DNA from: Macrophomina tecta
Lineage: Eukaryota; Ascomycota; Dothideomycetes; Botryosphaeriales; Botryosphaeriaceae
NCBI GenBank assembly: GCA_024180945.1
Contig: JAKSGN010000037.1
Location: forward strand, 1,183,501-1,247,500
Direction: 5' to 3'
DNA: 64,000 nucleotides
Under the pieces are notes generated by a model that was given only the letters and a program-made list of their open reading frames with translations, had not been told where the DNA came from and searched no databases. Shown here in pieces: positions 53,749 to 64,000 of this stretch (position 1 is its first letter; the number at the start of each line of letters is the position of its first letter). The position numbers and the translations under genes are program-made.

Positions 53749-54006
53749 TGTCAGCCAGAATCCCCTTGTTTTTTAGGCAACACTTATCATTGCTTCCTTA
53801 GGCTCTATATTGATTCCTTCCTCGGTATCCCCTACACCTCGGATCTTCTTCTTTTCCTCGGATGTTCTCAATTCCTCGGTTATACTGTTTCAGAGTCATG
53901 TATTTAAGGACACTCATTCTCCTTCAGGCAGAAGTATACAGACAGAAATTCGATTCTCTCTTCTGACCTCACCGAGTTCGGGCCTGAGGCCCACCCAAAT
54001 TCGACA
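53749..54006 (+). repeat. Solo LTR of a related family (258 bp)
   Basis: It starts TGTCAGCCAG and ends ATTCGACA. It shares the CTGACCTCAC and ending motifs with the 229-bp LTRs. Flanks are TTTCA and TTTTA, a 5-bp duplication with one CpA-to-TpA change. Confidence 0.75.
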
Positions 54007-54139
54007 TTTTATTTCTTTTTCCCCGCGAACAATGAGGCACCGTGATCTTATCATATATATGTGTGATATTTGACCTCCCCCAACACCTGTCGAGCTCGCA
54101 TATATACACCAGTGGTTTGTCGAGTTTAGGATGTATCAA

Positions 54140-54503
54140 GATTTAAAAACAAATTTTATAACTACGCGTTAAGAAGTTGGATATCCATTTTTGACCGAGT
54201 GGTTGAGTAACGCCGTTAGAACGTAGGATTCGCGAGGCCATTTCTCGAGCGCGTGCGTGTGAAGGAGGATATCCGCGTGTATCTTCTTCGAGTATCCATT
54301 CAACAAGAAATTCTTCTTGCAAAGGTGTTAGCCTTTTGCTGGTGTTGATGACTGATATCGCGTCGAGACGCGGTGCCGTTGATTCGGGCGCCGAGCGTGC
54401 TTCGCGAGACGTTATGCGCTATTGCAGCGGCTCGAATAGATGTGTATTCGCCTGATTGGAAGTCTGTAATTGCCTGTTGAAGAGCATCTTCATAGGGATC
54501 CAT
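54140..54503 (-). pseudogene. pogo transposase N-terminal fragment
   Basis: It starts at ATG 54503 with MDPYEDALQQAITDFQSGEY, then a psq-type helix-turn-helix (IRAAAIAHNVSRSTLGARIN). After a one-base shift near 54325 it continues with FLVEWILEEDTRGYPPSHAR and GVTQPLGQKWISNFLTR. The CENP-B-like domain ends there, and the DDE core is absent. This is a third pogo subfamily in the window. Confidence 0.8.
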
Positions 54504-54561
54504 TTAAATGACGATGTGGTGAGAATTCGCTGCGTGAGTAGGGTGGAATGAGTTTGGTGGG

Positions 54562-54900
54562 GTGGCCAGCTTCCATGGCGCCCAGCTTATTTTGAAAAAA
54601 ATTCAGCTGAAGAAAACGGCTCAATTAGCAGCTGAGCGGGAGGGTCGGAGAAAGCGGGGGGGAGAAGATCTGGGAAAACCAGGTGTGAAAAGGCGCAAGA
54701 TCGCAGTCCAGGAACAGGCAAAGGCGCCTCGAAAAGCGACTCAACAGCAGAAACAGGCTTCAAAGAATCGGGCTATGGCAGCAAATTCGTCTGCAGAGGT
54801 TTGTGGATCAGGTCGCATTGGGTCAAATCAGAATAGGCAGGTTTTGAGGGTTTCAAGGACCGGGTGCAAAATTGCTCCCCCACTGCGGTATCTAAACTAG
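54562..54900 (+). other. Lysine/arginine-rich open frame, possible transposon tail
   Basis: The frame is basic and coiled (KKTAQLAAEREGRRKRGGED, KRRKIAVQEQAKAPRKATQQ). Such basic tails close some pogo transposases, and the sequence just before and after has GGGGTGGCCAGCT and GGGGTGGTCAAGTAGCC...AACGTTA, which resemble pogo/MITE ends. It may be the end of a pogo-like element on the plus strand. Confidence 0.4.
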
Positions 54901-55106
54901 AGAATATAACAAGGAGCTTCTCCAGATCCTGTTCTATAAGGCTGTAAAGATTTATATAAATTGACTCATATATTGTTGAGTAAGACCATTTTAAAATCCG
55001 GCGCTTGATTTTTGATGGGGTGGTCAAGTAGCCGAGAACGTTACTGCCGCCGGGCAGGTGCCCGGCGGCTCTAACAAAAAAATGTGAGGCAGCAAAGGCC
55101 GAGCAG

Positions 55107-55310
55107 GTGGTATTGCTATCAACGAGAATCTAAGTACAAAGAAAGAAGAAAGAAAGCGTCAAGACGGGATGAAATAACCATGCCAAGCCTTTGCTTACAA
55201 AGAACCGACCAAGCAGGTCGTTATGTTTAGTCATCCTTAGAACGTCGGGTAACTACCCGGCGTTTCCCACTCGTCTAGGCCACTTGAGGAGCCTGACAAA
55301 AAAAAGAGCC
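55107..55310 (+). repeat. LTR-retrotransposon leader fragment without its LTR
   Basis: It matches 32749-32910 (ATTGCTATCAACGAGAATCT, CTAAGTACAAAG, CGGGTAACTACCCGGCG, GAGGAGCCTGAC). No adjacent LTR is present. Confidence 0.6.
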
Positions 55311-55465
55311 TGACAGCAACACAGTAGGCGAAAGAGAGAATCCACAGAGCATTATCGTCGCGGTCAACCCGGCCCTATGGAAAGTAGTAGGCCTAGAGAT
55401 CCGATTCATTACAGTATCCCCCTGAATTCCCCCTCCGGTCCTGAAAATACTCAACACCAACACGT

Positions 55466-55564
55466 ATTTGGCTAGCCAACGACGCCTCAATTTGAGGGCT
55501 GGACCCCCTGGTCTTGAAACTCACCGATGTGGTTAGTCTAATGCGTGTCGTTGGCTAGCCAAAT
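55466..55564. repeat. 18-bp perfect inverted repeat, each arm with a 12-bp palindrome
   Basis: ATTTGGCTAGCCAACGAC (55466-55483) pairs with its inverse at 55547-55564. Each arm contains TTGGCTAGCCAA, itself a palindrome. The spacer is 63 bp. Confidence 0.85.
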
Positions 55565-56273
55565 AGCCCCGGTCCTGAACGGAGTGGAACAGAACAGACT
55601 CTTCTCCCGTTGTTGTGGGGGCACGGCCCAGGCGAAAAATCGACCTGGTGCGCTGAATGGCCCTCCGTGGTGTTTTTCGGCGCTCTGCCGCCTCACCCAG
55701 GCGCCTGCACTAGGCGGGGATGGTGTGGCTCGATTCAGCGCGTTGTAGGCTTTCGACTGGTAGTGTTTTCGACCAAGAAACTCGAATATCGAATCTCGGA
55801 CGAATATTTTCCCTGGGCCAGATAGTCAGACCTAGCGAATCGGCTCAGAAGGCGAGCATTTACAACCGTTAGCGACAGGGATGGTAGTAGTAGTAGTACT
55901 CATACTGCATGCAAGCCCTTGGTTTATGGCAGTAGCGACAAGGGTACTCTTATTGAAACGGCCAGTTGAATTTTTCATAAGACGGGTAGCCAACTGGGTG
56001 TAGCAGCGAAGCGATGGGGTGTCCATTCCCCGCGTAACTACGTCGATCATCCCCACACTAATGGAACGTCAGGAGACCGTGTAGCTTTGTGGCTTCGACC
56101 TAGCAAGATCCGAGCTTAGAGGGTGCATTAGCCACAAGCCTTCATCTATGCAACTGGAAAGCTCCGCGTTTGGTTATTGCTAACTTAATAGACCTTGCCT
56201 CTACCTCCAATATAGCACCCGGGCGCTTCCACCTACCTTTCCCTTTTTTGCTCGCATATTCCACAACGCAATT
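55565..56273. other. Upstream region of the membrane protein gene
   Basis: A (TAG)n-like run lies at 55884-55898. No supportable gene is seen. Confidence 0.4.
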
Positions 56274-57224
56274 ATGGCAGGCGAGACGGGACCCTTCCAC
56301 GTCTCGCTCACAATCGCCATGGCAATTGCCGGGTTCTTTGCAATATCCTGCTACAACACCATCGAGATTAACATCATGATCTACTACACTTTTAAACGAC
56401 ATCGCGGCCTGTACTTCTGGAGCATGCTCGTAGCGTCATGGGGCATCGTCGTGGATGCCATCGCTCAACTGCTGCGCTACTTCCGGGTGGCACCAAAGTT
56501 ACCAATGTGCTTCTTCACGGCCGGAGGATGGTACGCTATGGTAACGGGGCAAGCCATAGTGCTCTACTCGCGATTGCACCTAGTCACCCGCAACGAGCGC
56601 ATGATCCGCTGGGTGCTCATTATGATCATCACAAACGTCTGCATCTTGCACCTTCCCACGACGGTCCTATACTTCGGCTGCAATCTAGGCAACCCAGTAC
56701 CCTTCGTAGAACCCTTCATCATCTACGAAAAAATCGAGCTCATCGGCTTCAGCATCCAGGAAACCATCATTTCCGCCTTGTATATCTGGGAGACGATACG
56801 CGAGCTCAAGCCCGTGCTGGCCATCAAAGGTCCTCAGGAACGCAAGGTGATTTGGGAACTAATATTCATCAACGTGCTCGTCGTGCTATTCGACATCAGC
56901 CTGCTCGTTACGCAGTTCACGAACCACTTCTACATCCAGACGACCTACAAGCCCGTCGTTTATAGTATCAAGCTCAAAATGGAATTCATCATCCTCAACC
57001 GCCTGCTCTCCGTCATCCAAGCCCGCCCAGGCACCTTCTGTAACCAAACCTGCTGCTCCAGCTCCAGACCAACACTCTACCGTTCCAACGATTTAAACCG
57101 CGGCATTCAGAGCTCTAGCGCCGATACAAACTCCAGCGCTCCCCCCGCTGCCCAAGTCAAACCATGGAGCATGCCGCTACCGGAAGACCCAAACCGAGTG
57201 CGAGAACTGCCTATGTCGATGTGA
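56274..57224 (+). CDS. Seven-span-like integral membrane protein
   Basis: The 316-residue intronless frame starts at ATG 56274. Hydrophobic spans are visible at about residues 12-38 (IAMAIAGFFAISCYN), 48-70 (LYFWSMLVASWGIVVDAIA), 80-98 (AGGWYAMVTGQAIVLYS), 112-133 (WVLIMIITNVCILHL), 153-172 (IGFSIQETIISALYIW) and 193-215 (ELIFINVLVVLFDISLLV), plus a weaker one ending at about 245. The tail is polar with serine clusters and is probably cytosolic. The layout fits fungal uncharacterised seven-span proteins, and distantly the 36618-37920 protein. Function is unknown. The gene is intact, and its codon use is typical of host genes rather than of repeats. Confidence 0.85.
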   Translation: MAGETGPFHVSLTIAMAIAGFFAISCYNTIEINIMIYYTFKRHRGLYFWSMLVASWGIVVDAIAQLLRYFRVAPKLPMCFFTAGGWYAMVTGQAIVLYSRLHLVTRNERMIRWVLIMIITNVCILHLPTTVLYFGCNLGNPVPFVEPFIIYEKIELIGFSIQETIISALYIWETIRELKPVLAIKGPQERKVIWELIFINVLVVLFDISLLVTQFTNHFYIQTTYKPVVYSIKLKMEFIILNRLLSVIQARPGTFCNQTCCSSSRPTLYRSNDLNRGIQSSSADTNSSAPPAAQVKPWSMPLPEDPNRVRELPMSM

Positions 57225-57326
57225 ATAGAGAACTAATAGAGATGGAAAGCATTGTGCTATTACGGCAGCAACCTCCAGATGGGCGACCTTCGGGAATAAG
57301 GGGACGCGGATACAGAGGCGCAGGAA
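57225..57326. other. 3' flank of the membrane protein gene
   Basis: Short; nothing recognised. Confidence 0.4.
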
Positions 57327-60300
57327 GTGATTTAATTTAATTTGATTTAATTTGATTTAATATTATTTAACGTTCGGCGGGCGGCTTCTCCGCTACGCAG
57401 CGAGCCCCCTTAGCGCCTCCCTGGGGGCATAGGACGGGCCGGCTACTAGGCGGCATTTAGCTATCTAGGCGGCCTACCTGGGACATACGTCTCTGATGTC
57501 TTCTATCACAGCTAGCTTGGCGGCTGCAGCTCTGGTGTTAAGTGCAGTTGACTGTCATTTTCGGGTGGAAAGAGAAGAGAAAGGGAGATGTAAGGGATGG
57601 AAGAGTATATAGGGGTTTGTTGAGCGTTATTCTACTCTATGCGTTGGTAGTAGTGTGGTTGTGTGATGAGTAGGACAGGTCTCCCTAAAGTAACCTGTTT
57701 CTTCCACATACTTAGCGTAGAGTATTGCACCTTTTGGGGTGCCTAGTATATCGGTCGGCAGGAGCCCTAGTACTTTCTTAGATCGTCTTCTAGAGATCCT
57801 GCATGTGAGTAGATGGGTAGGGCTCTTAGGCTGCCCGCAGCTGCAGTTTAGGACTGCGTCCTTATGGCCGAAGCGTTCGTGGTAGGCTTTAAAGTCGCCG
57901 TGTCCCGTCCTTGCCGCGAGGTGCCCAAGTGTTCTTCTTGCCAGGCTTAGTTCCGGAGGAGGGCCTTTCGATAGCGTTATTCCGAGGCCCTGATAAGATT
58001 CTGGCGCATTCCTCTTCCACCAGGTTTCGAAGAGCTCGTGTTCTTTTGCCTTCGCGATTCTGCCGATTTTAGCAAGAGTCGCTATAAGGTTTATTAGCGG
58101 GGGTTGTGCCGCTCCTTACTTGGCTAGCCGGTCTGCTTCTTCATTGCCTCTGATCCCTTTATGGCCAGGAATCCAGTGGACCTGGACTGACCCGGGCTGA
58201 ATGTGCGGTAGGCGTCGTCTACATGGCCATTGCTTGGCCAGTAGACGGATTTTAAGGACGGTGTTCTGGCTCGAGTCTGTTGGCTGCCCCTGAAGCACCT
58301 TGGCCGCGACGGCGTTATCGGTGTAGACATGGACATTCGTTGCAATGCCGGTCTCGGCTCGAGTACGAAGATTTCCTAGCGCTTGCTCGATCGCCATGAC
58401 TTCCGCGCCGTATACTTCTGCTGTGTTGCCCAGGCTGCCGCAACCTCTGAGGATCGTGTTCTAACCTTAATAGCCGATGAAACCGTAGCCGGTTAGACCC
58501 GATTCGTTCTGGGAGCCGTCCGTGAAGAGGACGATGTCCCTGCCCTAGAGGTCGCGTCTAAGCTTGTCCAGATCTTCTGTGTCCTCGGTTGGCCCGTAGG
58601 AGGGATTAAGGAGGGCGGGTCGCCTGCAGTCCGGGAGGAGTATTGCTAGTTTATTCAGGCGTGTACGGCCGGGGCCCCATGCCCTTGTAACTAGAGGGTG
58701 GTCCTTGTCCAAGGCCTTGAGCCGTCTGGCTTTTCGGAGGCGAGCTGTTTCTAAGAGGATACCTGCCTCCCTATTAAGGGCTGGCGTGGGCGTAGTCTTA
58801 TAGACTAGAAGCATAGCCCTAAGAGCCGAGTTTACTACTTTGTTTATTCGGCTAGTTAGCTGCTTGTATCTAAAGGGGGCTGCTGTGCCTATCGGGGTCT
58901 CTATAAGCCCAGGCCACCAGACCTCTGCGCCGAAGAGTAGTGTTGGGAGGATACATCCCTTAACTGCGTATCTAAGGGCTGAAGCCGGGGCGCCCCTCTA
59001 TGTATTGCCGAGTCGGCGAAGGTGGCACGTAATCAAGTTTGCTTTGTTTAGCCATTTATCTATATGCTCCTTAAATATAAGCCGTTCGTCTAGCCAGACT
59101 CCGAGCCACCTCGTGGCTTTGTTTGGTTTTACTCTGAAGCGTCCAAGATTGATTTGTGGAGCTACTCCTGGTGTCTTTCTTCTCGTGAAGTGCTGGAGCT
59201 CGCACTTCTCAGAATCGAAGGATATTCCATTTTCCCTTCCCCACTCCAGTGAGGCGGCTAGTTCCCTAGTAAGCTTGGCAGTAGACTCCTCAAGGTCAAA
59301 GCCACTGCGTAAGATTGCAACGTCGTCTGCATAGCCGAAGCGGGCGCGGAGACTGCCCAACTTGAAGAGCGGCTCGATGTAGAGCATAAAAAGAATGGGG
59401 GAGGCCGGTGAGCCTTGTGGTAGGCCGCAGGCGAGAGGCTTCATCTCGGTCGTGGTGTCTTCTAGGCGGACTCGGGCTTGGCGCCTGTCCATAAAGGAGC
59501 GGGTCCATTTAATAACTTCTTCTGGCCAGCCTTGCTCCCGCATTCTTACATGCAGGCGTCCTAGTAGCACTGCGTCAAAGGCCCCTTTAACGTCAAGGGT
59601 AAGTAGTGAAGCAGCTTTGCCGCTGTCCCAGGTTTACTCTACATCATGGACGAGACAGCCAACAAGGTCTATTGCTGCCCTTTTTAGAAGGGCTCCGAAT
59701 TGCTAGGGATTGAGTACTTTTTATATAACGGCTGCATAGCTGAGTCTCTTTGCTACGAGTCTTTCAAGGCCCTTTCCAAGGCAAGAGAGAAGGGAGATAG
59801 GACGCCATGAGCGTGGGCTTATTAAGTCTCGTTTTCCAGGTTTAGGAAGCATGACTACTTTAGCTTATTTAAAAGGGGAAGGGTGGTGTCCAGTTCGAAG
59901 GCATAGATCAAACAGCTGCGTAACGTAATCTCCAATAGTATTCCAGAGGGTCTTAAGTAGGGTGACCGTTATGCCGTCTATGCCAGGGAAAGTGCTGGAG
60001 TTGTTAACAACCATGTGCTCTACCTCTTCTTTAGTCGTGCCCCAGGGGAGTCAGATTGCCCTTCTTAGAGCTAGAGCCACTTGTTTAGGGTCTATATCGT
60101 CGGCCGCGGAGCGTCTTTCTAGCGTAGCTTTCCGTAGTACTTCGGCCTTTTCTTCCGGGTCAACAATTTCGCCTTCCTGTCCAGCTAAGGGCGGGCTCTT
60201 AAATGGGCTTGTTCTTTTCTGCCACCCCGTGATTTTGAAGATGGCCCTCGCGTCCTTTACATTGCAGATTTGTTCCTTCCAGTAGGTGCGCTTTGCAGAG

Positions 60301-61055
60301 CGTACCGCTTTCCGTAAAGCGTGTTTTTCCTCGGTCGCTAGGCCTAGCCTCCGGGCTCTGCGGTGTGCTTTGGCGGCTGCCTCGCAGTCTTAGGTCCACC
60401 AAGGCACTCCTTTATCCTTAGTAAGTGTTCTGCGCGCGTTACGGACTAGGTTCTGCTGGATAATAGAAACTAGAGTTGTCGTGGCTTGGTCGAGCGTGAG
60501 TAGGTTAATCCATTCCGTTGGAGGGAGGGATTCAGCTACTCCTGCTACTAGTCTTGGAACGGCCTCATCATTAAGGCGGAGTTGCCGCGTTCTCATGCTT
60601 GGTTCCTTAAGATCCGCCCAGGGGAGAGTGGTGACTAGAGTCTCGTGGTCTAAGGTGGTGTGCAGATGCTCTTCCACCCACGTGATGACTCGCGGAGTAT
60701 TTGAAAAAGCCAGGTCTAGCGTGTGTCCCCCTAAGTGAGAGCTGACTCCTTGAGGAGAGGTGAGAGTGAGGTTATGGGTTTAGAGCCACTCTACCAGTTG
60801 TTCAGCGCCTAGGGATGGGCGGGCTCCTGGTTCCCATAGCTAATATCGGGTGTTAAAGTCTCCTGCAACTAGGCAGCGTGTAGGTGGTGTACTGTCCAGA
60901 AGGATATCGAGCGTGCCTCCATCGAGTGGGTCTCGTGGAGGCCTGTAGACGTTAATAAGCGTCAACTTCTATCCATGCCCTTTAAGCGTCACCCAGGTGA
61001 TATCAGAAGTATTTCTAGGCCGAAGCTAGATTACTGTTAACCCTCGGCCTTTTCG
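57327..61055 (-). mobile_element. Decayed LINE (copy D) with an AT-rich tail
   Basis: The 3' tail at the left is a TTTAATTTGATTTAA-type repeat (57329-57370), not the ATC type of the other LINEs. Coding traces for RNase H, RT and the endonuclease run rightward, and the element stops near 61055 within the endonuclease N-terminus. Multiple TAG/TAA codons suggest RIP. Confidence 0.8.
58116..61030 (-). pseudogene. LINE ORF2 relic: endonuclease, RT, RNase H with stops
   Basis: Going 5' to 3' on the minus strand: endonuclease LTLINVYRPPRD, LVAGDFNTRY and LDLAFSNTP (near 60700); a linker frame (60677-60390); the RT frame 59570-58998 with CGLPQGSPASPILFMLYIE and the FGYADDVAIL active site; and RNase H (58397-58116) with VYTDNAVAA and HWIPGHKGIRGNEEADRLAK. 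Stops occur between and within the blocks, many at Trp or Gln positions. It is inactive. Confidence 0.85.
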
Positions 61056-62780
61056 GCAGGTAATCATACAATTGTATCTATATACAAGTTACAGTAGGGT
61101 TCGACATGCCTATAACCTCCAGTCTCCCAAAGGCCTACCCAGGCCCCTACCTCAGTTTTCAGCCGGCTTCTCTCATTGCCGCCTCCACAGTCAGGGCCGG
61201 GCCAAACCCCTCCTGCCTGAGTGATCCCTGTTTGCTCCTTAAGTATGCATCGCCGGCGTTCTGTTCTAAAACCTCACACTTGTTCATTCTCGTTTGCTTC
61301 AGCATTGGGTTTGGAGGCGAACAGTCCCGTCTCTACGCATACCGACACGCGCATCCGCTCTCTCGAGCCACGCAGCAGTCTCTCCGGCCAAGACGTAATC
61401 CTGCCTGCCATCCAGGTGCACCGAGGGTCAGAGCCCAGTAAAGGGGTGAGGTCCTCGGAGCCAGCAGTAGCTGCTGCGCACTACGCCCCGCGGGAAGCCT
61501 AGATATTGTGCAGGGGCGCAACACCCTACACTCACCAGGTCCCCGTTTCGCGTTGCCTATAAGGGTCTCCCCATAACAGGCCGACCGTGTCTTGCAGAAG
61601 AAGTAACGGACCAGATCCCACGCCGGGCGACCTACTCCACCCTCTCCTACTAACCAAGCTTATATCCCCTCCTGTTCTGAGCTGGCCTGTATCTTCAACG
61701 AGTTGAGTCTCTGCACGACTGGCCTGTAATTCCTCAAGAGCCTCCCCTCACCGCTAGCCTGTGTCATCGTCGTAGGTTGCGCGCTCCACGCTTATTAAGA
61801 CCCTCCAATAAGTCGCCTAGACGCCCGCTTAACAGGTTCGCTAAGGGCCGTCGAAGCTAGCCTATGTTTCCCTTCCCCAGAGCTTGCCCGTGTTTCCGTC
61901 TCGTCGAGCCGACCGGTCGCATCGGACCAGGTTGCGAGCACCACGCCTATTAAGACCCTCCGCTAAGTCTCCTATATGCGCTCCGGATCGGCTCTCTCGG
62001 AGAGGCCTTAACGAGTTGTCGAGGTTAAGCGTTAACAAGGTTTTCGCGGTCGGAGGCCTCGAGGCCTTAACAGATTTCGTACCAAGGGTCTACAACACGT
62101 TAGCCTTAACAAGTTCTCAGAAAAGAGGTTCCCCTACGCCCTCGCCGCATTCTCAGCGATCTCAGAGCCGGTGCAAGCCCAAGAATATCCTGTCGTACGC
62201 CTAGGGCGCGTCCACATCGGCTGGCTGGATAGGGCCAGCGTCGGGCCTAACTACGAGCCAGGTAGTCGTACGTCGGATGGTTTTCGTATCCCAGTTTCCC
62301 TCGATGAGCCTCCCTGGATAGATAGTCGCGTTGCCCAAGCGGAGGCAGTAGGTAGCGCGGTTATAGTTACGGTCGGCGCGTCGATGAAAAATTTTCATCG
62401 CGTCGAAGCCGCACCCCAACAGGCTGCAATGGCGTGTTACAGGCTACCATCCATCACCTCTGCACTCGGCTACCCATCAGAGACGCTGCTCTAATAAATA
62501 TTACCAGCCGCGGCGACGAGGACGCGTGCAGTAGAATTTCGCGGCCGGCGAGCCTACTACGAGGCGCCTGCGAAGACCAGCGGCTCGCGGGAAATCATGT
62601 GATACATTACGTGACTTCACTTGGCTGCCAACCTACAATAAATAGCTGGCCCGAAAACAACCACCTACAGCGAGAACGAATTCTTGGAATTACGCCTCAC
62701 AACCACGCGCAATCGCCCTGCAACACGCGTCAAACCGCTCTACTAGCAATCCGCTATAGCCCAATACCGGATTGTCCGCT
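61056..62780. other. Probable 5' untranslated region of LINE E
   Basis: No domain-bearing frame is visible. Imperfect direct repeats lie at about 61765-61835 and 61910-61985 (see separate entry). Confidence 0.45.
61765..61985. repeat. Imperfect tandem repeats in the LINE 5' region
   Basis: Two units share AGGTTGCG, CCACGC.TATTAAGACCCTCC and TAAGTC.CCTA, offset by about 147 bp. Repeated 5' regions often carry LINE promoters; that role is inferred. Confidence 0.65.
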
Positions 62781-64000
62781 ATGGCGGTTACCAACGCCTT
62801 GCGACCGGGCGATAATCCCCTTTCGCTCCACGAGCACGCCGCACAGCTTAGGACCCAGGCAAAGCAGCTCCTTAACGATACAGGCGACCACAGACGTAGC
62901 TTCCGCTACCATACTATCGTCCCGCTAATCGAGAGCGCCATCGAGCTGTGCGATAAAGCCCTCAACCAACCAACGCCGGCCGAGCTAAAGGCGGCCGTGA
63001 ACTTAGTCCTCCAGACTGCGAACGACATCAAAAAGGACACCAGCGCCATTAAGCGCACTACTAACACTATTAACACGGCGGCCCCTACTATGCAGCAGAA
63101 TACGCAGCAGAGCCCTATAACCTAGGCGCGAGTAGCAGCGCTACGAACGGCAGCGACGGCGCAGACGCAGCCTAACCTCGCGCCGAGCCCGTCCGAGAAA
63201 TGCCGTAAGTTAGTAATTAAGCTTACGGACCCGTAGATAATTAGCCACCTCCGCTCGCAGACCCCGACCCACCTTAAAGAACGCATTAACCGTGCTCTAA
63301 AGTCGCAGACGGACCCCGAGGTAAATAAAATCTAGGTAGTTACGGCGAAGCAGCTTCGGAGCGGGGATATCGCGGCATATACAAGAAACCAGCAAGAGAA
63401 GAAGACGCTACAAGAAAGCGTCCACGACTAGATAGAGACTTTCAAAGGGTCGGCGCGTATCATAACGCAGACTTACGGCGTCATCGTACACGGCGTACAT
63501 ACAAAGTCAATAGATCCCTCAGATATAGAGAATGCTATCAAGCTACTCCAGGCAGAGAACAAGCCACTACTCCCCAGTGCTAAAATCAGATATATAGGCT
63601 GGCTAACCAAGTCTTCCACTAACAAAAGGGCGTCGTCCCTAGTAGTAGAATTCAGCAGACCTAAAGACGCTAACGCAGCAATCACGGGCGGGATAGTATA
63701 GTAAGCGGAGATGCTCTCGTGCGAGCTCTACGACCGGACGTGCAAAGTCAAGCAGTACTTCAACTACCAAAAGTACGGCCACATAGAAACCCAGTATCAA
63801 GCACCGCAAGCCTACGGCTACTACGCGGGCCAGCACAGCTCCAAGAAATGCGGCCAGAAGAAGAATCCGAACGCGAAGCGCAAGTACGCCGCGTGCAAGC
63901 GCTCTCACACGGCGTAGAGCGCGGTCTACCCAGAGAGAAAGAAAGAGAAGAATAGAGTAGAGCGAGCTAAGGCTACGAGGCCATTCCTTCATCCGGAAAA
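62781..64000 (+). pseudogene. LINE ORF1 (gag) of copy E, RIP-mutated, runs off the window
   Basis: It starts at ATG 62781 (MAVTNALRPGDNPLSLHEHA). The first stop, TAG, is at 63123-63125. The same frame continues with VIKLTDP*IISHLRSQTP, THLKERINRALKSQTDPEVN, ARIITQTYGVIVHGVHTKSI and AKIRYIGWLTKSSTNKRASS. The knuckle region has lost its first cysteines (KQYFNYQKYGHIETQ where CxxC is usual). Cys-to-Tyr and Trp/Gln-to-stop changes are what RIP yields. This is the gag-like protein of a Tad-type LINE, oriented head to head with copy D; ORF2 would lie beyond the window. Confidence 0.8.

Noticed and set aside
56438..56965. Histidine/arginine-rich frame of 175 codons inside the membrane protein gene
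   Set aside because: It is a frame shadow of the 56274-57224 gene, whose hydrophobic spans are clear.
1..64000. tRNA or rRNA genes
   Set aside because: I looked for cloverleaf-like segments and rRNA cores and recognised none; a dedicated scan would be more reliable.

Overview
The window looks like a repeat-dominated accessory segment of a filamentous ascomycete genome (Pezizomycotina). The evidence is short introns of about 47-90 nt with gtaagt-type donors and ctaac-type branch points, a self-sufficient CYP505-type P450, a NACHT-WD40 receptor gene, Tad-like LINEs, pogo elements, and CpA-to-TpA/TpG-to-TpA decay typical of repeat-induced point mutation (RIP). No species call is possible from the sequence alone.

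Layout, left to right. 0-3.6 kb: a relic of a CYP505-like P450 cut by a heavily RIP-mutated LTR element, then a Tc1/mariner element. 3.6-6.5 kb: a three-exon NLR (NACHT-WD40) gene with one in-frame stop. 6.8-8.7 kb: 5'-truncated LINE pieces. 9.0-12.5 kb: a complete seven-exon P450:reductase fusion gene. 13.8-21 kb: a pogo element with a hAT element nested in its transposase gene (8-bp duplication), then a second, broken pogo copy. 21.8-29.7 kb: an LTR split by an apparently intact two-ORF LINE (13-bp duplication), followed by a truncated LINE of another type. 30.4-32.3 kb: an intact Baeyer-Villiger-type flavin monooxygenase gene. 32.5-34.5 kb: an LTR joined to a truncated element encoding a gypsy-like integrase. 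36.6-40.2 kb: a four-exon membrane protein gene and a bZIP regulator gene with a solo LTR just upstream.

42.1-47 kb: a second, longer copy of the integrase element with 143-bp terminal inverted repeats (TIRs), next to a decayed Helitron-type helicase. 48-54 kb: two solo LTRs, a 423-bp pogo-related MITE, an orphan gene and its decayed paralogue, and a two-frame hypothetical gene. 56.3-57.2 kb: an intact multi-span membrane protein gene. 57.3-64 kb: two decayed LINEs arranged head to head.

Host genes that look intact are the CYP505-type gene, the monooxygenase, the two membrane protein genes, the bZIP gene and possibly the orphan gene at 51.7 kb. They are scattered islands, not an obvious metabolic cluster. 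The most unusual system is the integrase-type DNA transposon family (42069-45824, 32910-34463 and an end fragment at 29961-30003). Its termini begin TGTTCC, its TIRs carry arrays of 12-bp palindromes, and its protein joins an H2C2 finger, a DDE integrase core and a cysteine-rich C-terminus. All splice models and family assignments come from reading the sequence; no database search was run.
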